Positions 16,379-19,991 of a stretch of 19,991 bases of DNA are shown piece by piece. Both the position numbers and the translations under genes were made by a program. Source of the DNA: Coemansia sp. RSA 1804 (lineage: Eukaryota; Kickxellomycota; Kickxellomycetes; Kickxellales; Kickxellaceae); the NCBI GenBank assembly GCA_027578815.1, contig JANBTH010000347.1, positions 1 to 19,991 of the forward strand, in the 5' to 3' direction. Numbering within the stretch: position 1 is the stretch's first letter; each line of letters starts with the position of its first letter. The notes beneath the pieces are model-generated. The model made no database searches. It was not told the origin of the DNA and saw nothing but the letters and a program-made list of their open reading frames with translations.

Positions 16379-16386
16379 CACGTGAT
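16379..16386 (-). promoter_or_regulatory. Cbf1/E-box-like site (ATCACGTG)
   Basis: A palindromic CACGTG core with the preferred AT flank (ATCACGTG on the minus strand), 165 bp from the first site and in the same orientation. Function is inferred only from the motif. Confidence 0.35.
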
Positions 16387-16798
16387 TGCTGAATGCAAAC
16401 TAAATAATAACCCCTTCCATCCCTGGCGCTTGTTCGCCTTGGGGGTGGAAATTTTTGGAAGTCCTTTTTCGGGACTGCAACACTAATAAAATAAAATAAA
16501 AAGAAATTTAAATGCTGAATGTTGATTTCTGCGTTAACCCAGATAGCGTTAGAAAGCAGCTCTGGGAGGCTAAATCTTGTTACGTTTTGCGCATTGAAAG
16601 GCCAAAGTTTTTATAAGGAACGCGAAAATGAAATTGAAAGAAGAGAATAGAAAAAGCGAAACGAGAGTTAAAAGAGAAACCAAAGAAAAGCACATAGCCA
16701 AAAGAAAAAAGGAAAATAGAAAGTTGTCGGGTTTTCGTACAGAGTTGAAGCTTTTACACGATAATAAACAAGAGAGAAGCGACGGTTAGAAAGACAGG

Positions 16799-18511
16799 TC
16801 AATGGTGGGCATTTGAAGACGAGGCAGGGTATGTGGGAGGAGGAGGCATCTGCCTTGAAGTCATGTGTGAGCGCGATGATGAGTGCCGGGTGTCGCTGAT
16901 CTGGCTGTGGAAGTACGACGGGGAGGAGATGGCGCACACGCGGCGCGGCTGTGGATCCAGGTAGGCCACTGGCCGCTTGGCATACTGGCTTGGCTGGGTT
17001 GGCGGAGCGTAGTGCAGAGGAGACGGCTGCCTGTTGTTTGGGTGGTAGTCGTACATCGGCTGCTGGCGCGGCTGTTGCTGCTGGGGCACGGGCAGCATCG
17101 ACTGCTGCCGCTTGTGTCCGTAGGCGGAGGCGCGAGGCGGGAAGGCATCGCCAAAGGATGTGCGGCGGGGAGACAGAGACATTTGCTGGTACATGGCTGT
17201 TGGCACGCGCGATGCCAGCGAAGTGGCAGAGTCCGCCAGACTCAGCAGCGACGCACACGACGGCAGCGAGATCCCACTGCCGTTGCTTCCAGCGGAAACG
17301 GATGAGATGTCGCAAATGCCCGCAGACGGAATCTCCTTGATGCTCGCCAGGCTGGTGCCAGCATGGATTGGCGACGATGTGCCCGACGAAAGAGAGTGAG
17401 AGCGCGGCGAGGTATAGAATGCGCGTAGACGCTTGGTTGTGCGAGCATGCGCCATAGTATCATGGCTGCTGTCGATGCTGAGCGGCTCGGGAGGAGAGTT
17501 GGGCACCGACTGGTATCCTCCCTCGTTGAGCCTGCGCTTCTTGTCAAGTGCCGCAGAGGCGGGCGACAGCGCAATGATAGGGATGTCGCTAATGTCCTTG
17601 GGGCTGGAGGAGCGCTTGCCACTTCTTGAAGGGACGGCAACACCCGCCTTGGCTGCAGACGCCATAACCGACGCGAGGGCAGATAGCGCTTCCTTGGACG
17701 GCTCCAGTGTCGACGTTGTGCACAGACGCTCAAAGTTGCGCTTCTCCTTGTTGTACGACTGGCGGTAGCGCAGCTTGACGCTTTCGGGCTCGCTGCGCCA
17801 CATCAGCCCGCATGCACGCGACACATCTTTCTGGTTCATTGTGGCAAACTGGGCAGCCAGTTTCTTCTTCATCTCGGTGCGGTAGCGGATGAAGGTGTTC
17901 GTTGGCTGGATGCGCTTGATCACATCCTTGTCGCTTGCGCCGCCAGAGATGCGCTCGACCTCTATGGCTTGCTCACTTAGAAACAGCGCCTTTGCCTGCT
18001 GCTGCTTGCGCCGGTAGAACTCCTTGACCTCGTCGGTCTCGTTCTTCCAGTTTTCGGCGCACATCTTGCTGATCTGCGTCTGCTTGAGCTCAGGAAACCT
18101 TTGCACAAGCTCGCGCAGCTTGTCAGAGCGGTAGAGGATGAAGCTGTTGGGAGGGCGGGATGTCAGGACCTTGCGGCGACGGTTGGCATCGGCGGCGGCG
18201 TTGGCGGCGGCGGCGGCAGCATCCGCAGCAGCAGAGGGAAGGACGGTGGCCAGCGAGGATGGCATGATAGGCGTTGTGCGGCCGGATGCAATTGAGCCTT
18301 CCGACAAGATGCTGTCAACAGATGATACGGCCAGATCAGGCGTGGCGATAGGCGAGCAGTGCTCTTCGGTTGTGCCAAAGCTAGCAACTGACGATGAGCG
18401 AGAGTAAACGGTACTCCCGGAGACTAGTGTGTGGTGTGGGGCATCAGGGGTGACAGCTGACTTTGCTGTGGATGAAGAGTCAAACGAAACTATGCTTGCA
18501 AGGCTTGCCAT
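16799..18511 (-). CDS. Protein with two tandem HMG boxes (MATA/SOX-like class), putative transcription factor
   Basis: A 570-residue protein. A Ser/Thr-rich N terminus leads to a polyalanine tract (94-109) and a basic RRRK. HMG box 1 (about 117-186) follows, with the MATA-class pattern SRPPNSFILYRSDK and ISKMCAENWKNETDEVKEFY. HMG box 2 (about 198-265) has IQPTNTFIRYRTEMKKKL and DVSRACGLMWRSEPESVKLRYR. The remaining 300 residues are disordered, rich in Ser, Pro and Gln, with basic KKRR (near 331) and TKRLR segments that could act as nuclear localisation signals. It probably binds DNA in the minor groove as a regulator; a role in mating type is possible but not shown by the neighbours. I chose the ATG at 18511 (ACAACAATGGC context) over the in-frame ATG at 18700, because the additional 63 residues are the translation of CT-rich leader DNA. 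No intron interrupts the frame. Confidence 0.82.
   Translation of the reverse strand: MASLASIVSFDSSSTAKSAVTPDAPHHTLVSGSTVYSRSSSVASFGTTEEHCSPIATPDLAVSSVDSILSEGSIASGRTTPIMPSSLATVLPSAAADAAAAAANAAADANRRRKVLTSRPPNSFILYRSDKLRELVQRFPELKQTQISKMCAENWKNETDEVKEFYRRKQQQAKALFLSEQAIEVERISGGASDKDVIKRIQPTNTFIRYRTEMKKKLAAQFATMNQKDVSRACGLMWRSEPESVKLRYRQSYNKEKRNFERLCTTSTLEPSKEALSALASVMASAAKAGVAVPSRSGKRSSSPKDISDIPIIALSPASAALDKKRRLNEGGYQSVPNSPPEPLSIDSSHDTMAHARTTKRLRAFYTSPRSHSLSSGTSSPIHAGTSLASIKEIPSAGICDISSVSAGSNGSGISLPSCASLLSLADSATSLASRVPTAMYQQMSLSPRRTSFGDAFPPRASAYGHKRQQSMLPVPQQQQPRQQPMYDYHPNNRQPSPLHYAPPTQPSQYAKRPVAYLDPQPRRVCAISSPSYFHSQISDTRHSSSRSHMTSRQMPPPPTYPASSSNAHH
18185..18232 (-). repeat. Polyalanine-coding GCN repeat in the HMG-box gene
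   Basis: Imperfect GCC/GCT/GCA repeats encode about 13 alanines interrupted by Asp and Asn, just before the first HMG box. Such GC-rich triplet tracts are prone to length change. Confidence 0.85.
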
Positions 18512-19420
18512 TGTTGTGTGCTGTTGTGGTGGTGATAGTGGTAAATGTTGTTGGATGGAGTGTGATGTAGAAAAAAGAGTATGGTTTGTTGCGATGGTTG
18601 CTGGGATGTCGAATGTGTTGAAGAAAGAAGAGGAGATGACAAGGAACCAAGAATGGATGATGGAATAATTGAGACTGTTGAAATCAAATAAATGGAACAA
18701 ACAAGTGGAATGGCTTTAGTTAAAGAGATGGATGATGAGTGAATGTGTGCAAAAGGATCGGAATACAAATCAAGTGTTGAAATGCAATGAAAAAAGAGGA
18801 AGAGAAATGGTTGAAAAGGTATGTAGGATAAGGTGGATGTGAAGGATATGAAATGAGTGCTGGAGCTAGGGTGAGAAAAGAAAAGATGCTCTTCTTTTTT
18901 TGCTTTTGATGTTAAAACAAAAGACAAATATGGAAGCAGCAAGAAGGGGGTGAATATAAAATGATAAATGCAAAAATGCTATTCTTAAAGTATAAAGGAG
19001 AACGTTTGGAAACGAATGCGAAAATAAAAGAAAAAGTAAAATGGAAATGAGCTGAGGAATGGATGTATAAATATATAAATGGAAAAACAGACTTGGCAAC
19101 TCGCCGTGTCTGTTATTTGAGTGTATTTGGCAAAAAAACCCCCAATTAAAATAAAAAGAAAGTGTAAATGTTGTGGTGCTTCCGTTTGCAAACAAGCAGG
19201 CTCTGACGAATGCACTTTTTTTTGAAACGGGAGGAGTATGTAAGTATGCTTTTTTTCTGTTTTTCTTTGGCGTAAAGGGAGACGGATTCTACCAGAGAAA
19301 GAGTTGCTTTTTTCGAATTCGCCCTAAATGGAAATTATGTGCAAGGCGTTATAACGGGATAAACTATATGTAAAGATGGACAGGCAAGATCTCTACAAAG
19401 AAAGCAAACACTCGGTGCGT

Positions 19421-19448
19421 GCATCAAGCAGGCTTGCTTTTTTGATGC
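19421..19448. repeat. Inverted repeat with T-rich bulge
   Basis: GCATCAAGCA and TGC(T)6GATGC form a 10-bp stem around a GGCT loop if four extra T residues bulge out on one side. It lies in the non-coding region between the HMG-box gene and the right-edge frame. Function is unknown. Confidence 0.45.
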
Positions 19449-19824
19449 AATGGGTCAAAACTATTTGAGGCAGAGCGGAGAGATTTGCAGGTGCAGGCAG
19501 TATGCTCTCTCTAGCGATGGCGCTTTGTAAAAAGAAGGGAAAGAGGATGGAAAATAAACGGGCCAGGCAAGGGACCGCAAAGGATGGACAGGACCGAATG
19601 CCTGTTTGTCTGTTTCCGCCTAGGAGCCAATAGCAAACCAGGATTTGCTGGTCTGAGTAAAAAACGATAGGCAGAACAGGCTGCAGCACGTCTGGCGTGT
19701 CTCGTGTTTGTACAATGGGGGGATATGTCGCTCCTTTGTAAGTTGAAAGAGGAGGACAGGGGCAGAGATCAAAAATAGAAGAGCCTTACTCTAAAGAGAA
19801 GCGTTGTCGTTTCTGGGAACAAAA

Positions 19825-19844
19825 AAACAAACAAACAAACAAAC
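19825..19844 (+). repeat. (AAAC)5 microsatellite
   Basis: Five AAAC units directly precede the candidate start codon at 19851, so the repeat would lie in that gene's 5' leader if the gene is real. Confidence 0.85.
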
Positions 19845-19850
19845 AAGCAG

Positions 19851-19991
19851 ATGATGTCTCAACTGGACTTTTTTGGCGCAGATTGTCAGGATGACCGAGC
19901 GGAGAAGAGTGGGAAAAAAGAGGGGGGAGTTTCTGCGATGCACAGTGGGCTGCTTTCTACAAAGCCGAGATGCGCCGATTGCCGCAAGATG
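19851..19991 (+). CDS. Possible start of a plus-strand gene, 3' partial at window edge
   Basis: From an ATG ATG pair at 19851 a frame stays open for 47 codons to the end of the window. The peptide begins MMSQLDFFGADCQDD and ends with a CADCRKM motif that could be half of a zinc-binding site. The preceding leader is A-rich, a good context for initiation. A chance open frame of this length is not rare (about one in ten for random DNA), so support comes mainly from the coherent composition. I do not recognise the family. If real, the gene is divergent from the HMG-box gene. Confidence 0.35.
   Translation, partial: MMSQLDFFGADCQDDRAEKSGKKEGGVSAMHSGLLSTKPRCADCRKM

Larger units (their letters stand above)
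15902..16798. other. Intergenic region between the p24 gene and the HMG-box gene
   Basis: About 900 bp containing the p24 promoter and the 3' region of the HMG-box gene, both on the minus strand. The p24-proximal part is purine-rich on the plus strand. It contains two Cbf1-like E-box sites, a plus-oriented TATAAAT at 16268-16274 followed by a 35-codon frame (16285-16392), and a short ATAAA repeat near 16486-16500. No gene with a recognisable product was found. Confidence 0.5.
18512..19850. other. Long upstream region of the HMG-box gene
   Basis: About 1.34 kb without a convincing gene. On the HMG coding strand it is strongly pyrimidine-rich close to the start codon (about 18520-18890), as in a long fungal leader or promoter. 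Several minus-strand frames (18490-18942, 18866-19195, 19393-19689) are translations of this biased DNA and show no protein signature. A hairpin lies at 19421-19448. Confidence 0.5.

Noticed and set aside
16285..16392. 35-codon plus-strand frame downstream of TATAAAT
   Set aside because: Short, no recognisable product and no splice or conservation evidence; only the TATA-like element made it noticeable.
16628..16789. Lys/Glu-rich 53-codon plus-strand frame after a TTTATAAGG element
   Set aside because: It is the purine-rich complement of the HMG gene's 3' region; composition alone explains the open frame.
19393..19689. 98-codon minus-strand frame upstream of the HMG gene
   Set aside because: No recognisable motif, in biased non-coding DNA, and no sign of splice sites or domain structure.

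Overview
The window is nuclear DNA from a fungus. It carries the C-terminal end of a fungal type I fatty acid synthase alpha chain, a MIM1/TOM13 outer-membrane import factor, TVP23, a Hem25-type glycine carrier and a protein with MATA-class HMG boxes. Genes are compact and intron-poor. The introns I can infer are short; one has a perfect TACTAAC branch site. A U2SURP/SR140 homologue argues against a budding yeast. The overall look would fit an early-diverging fungus (for example a zoopagomycotan such as Kickxellomycotina), but that placement is inference.

Left part (1-4764, plus strand): the end of FAS2, running off the left edge and stopping just after the ketoacyl-synthase domain, then two tandem class III old yellow enzyme (OYE) paralogues. 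The second OYE has a frameshifted 5' end. The two copies share a nearly identical 130-bp stretch that suggests gene conversion.

Middle (4852-10335, minus strand): a U2 snRNP-associated SR140-like gene and the 60S ribosome-biogenesis factor NOC1/MAK21. Each gains a very short first exon when a 5' intron is recognised, so both gene models extend beyond their longest continuous reading frame.

Right-middle (10849-15901): mitochondrial ribosomal protein uS10m (+), Hem25-like mitochondrial glycine carrier (-), TVP23 Golgi protein (+), MIM1 (-), a possible tiny spliced ORF (+), and an Erv25-like p24 cargo adaptor (-). These are ordinary mitochondrial and secretory housekeeping genes, mostly in convergent or divergent pairs.

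Right part (15902-19991): a 0.9-kb intergenic stretch with two Cbf1/E-box-like sites, a gene for a 570-residue protein with two tandem HMG boxes (-), about 1.3 kb of pyrimidine-rich (coding-strand) upstream DNA, and a possible plus-strand gene start running off the right edge.

I see no tRNA, rRNA, CRISPR array, transposon or obvious multi-gene novel system. The most interesting items are the FAS alpha chain without its phosphopantetheinyl transferase domain, the OYE pair with its conversion tract and frameshift, the tail-less SR140, the double-HMG protein and the small spliced ORF.
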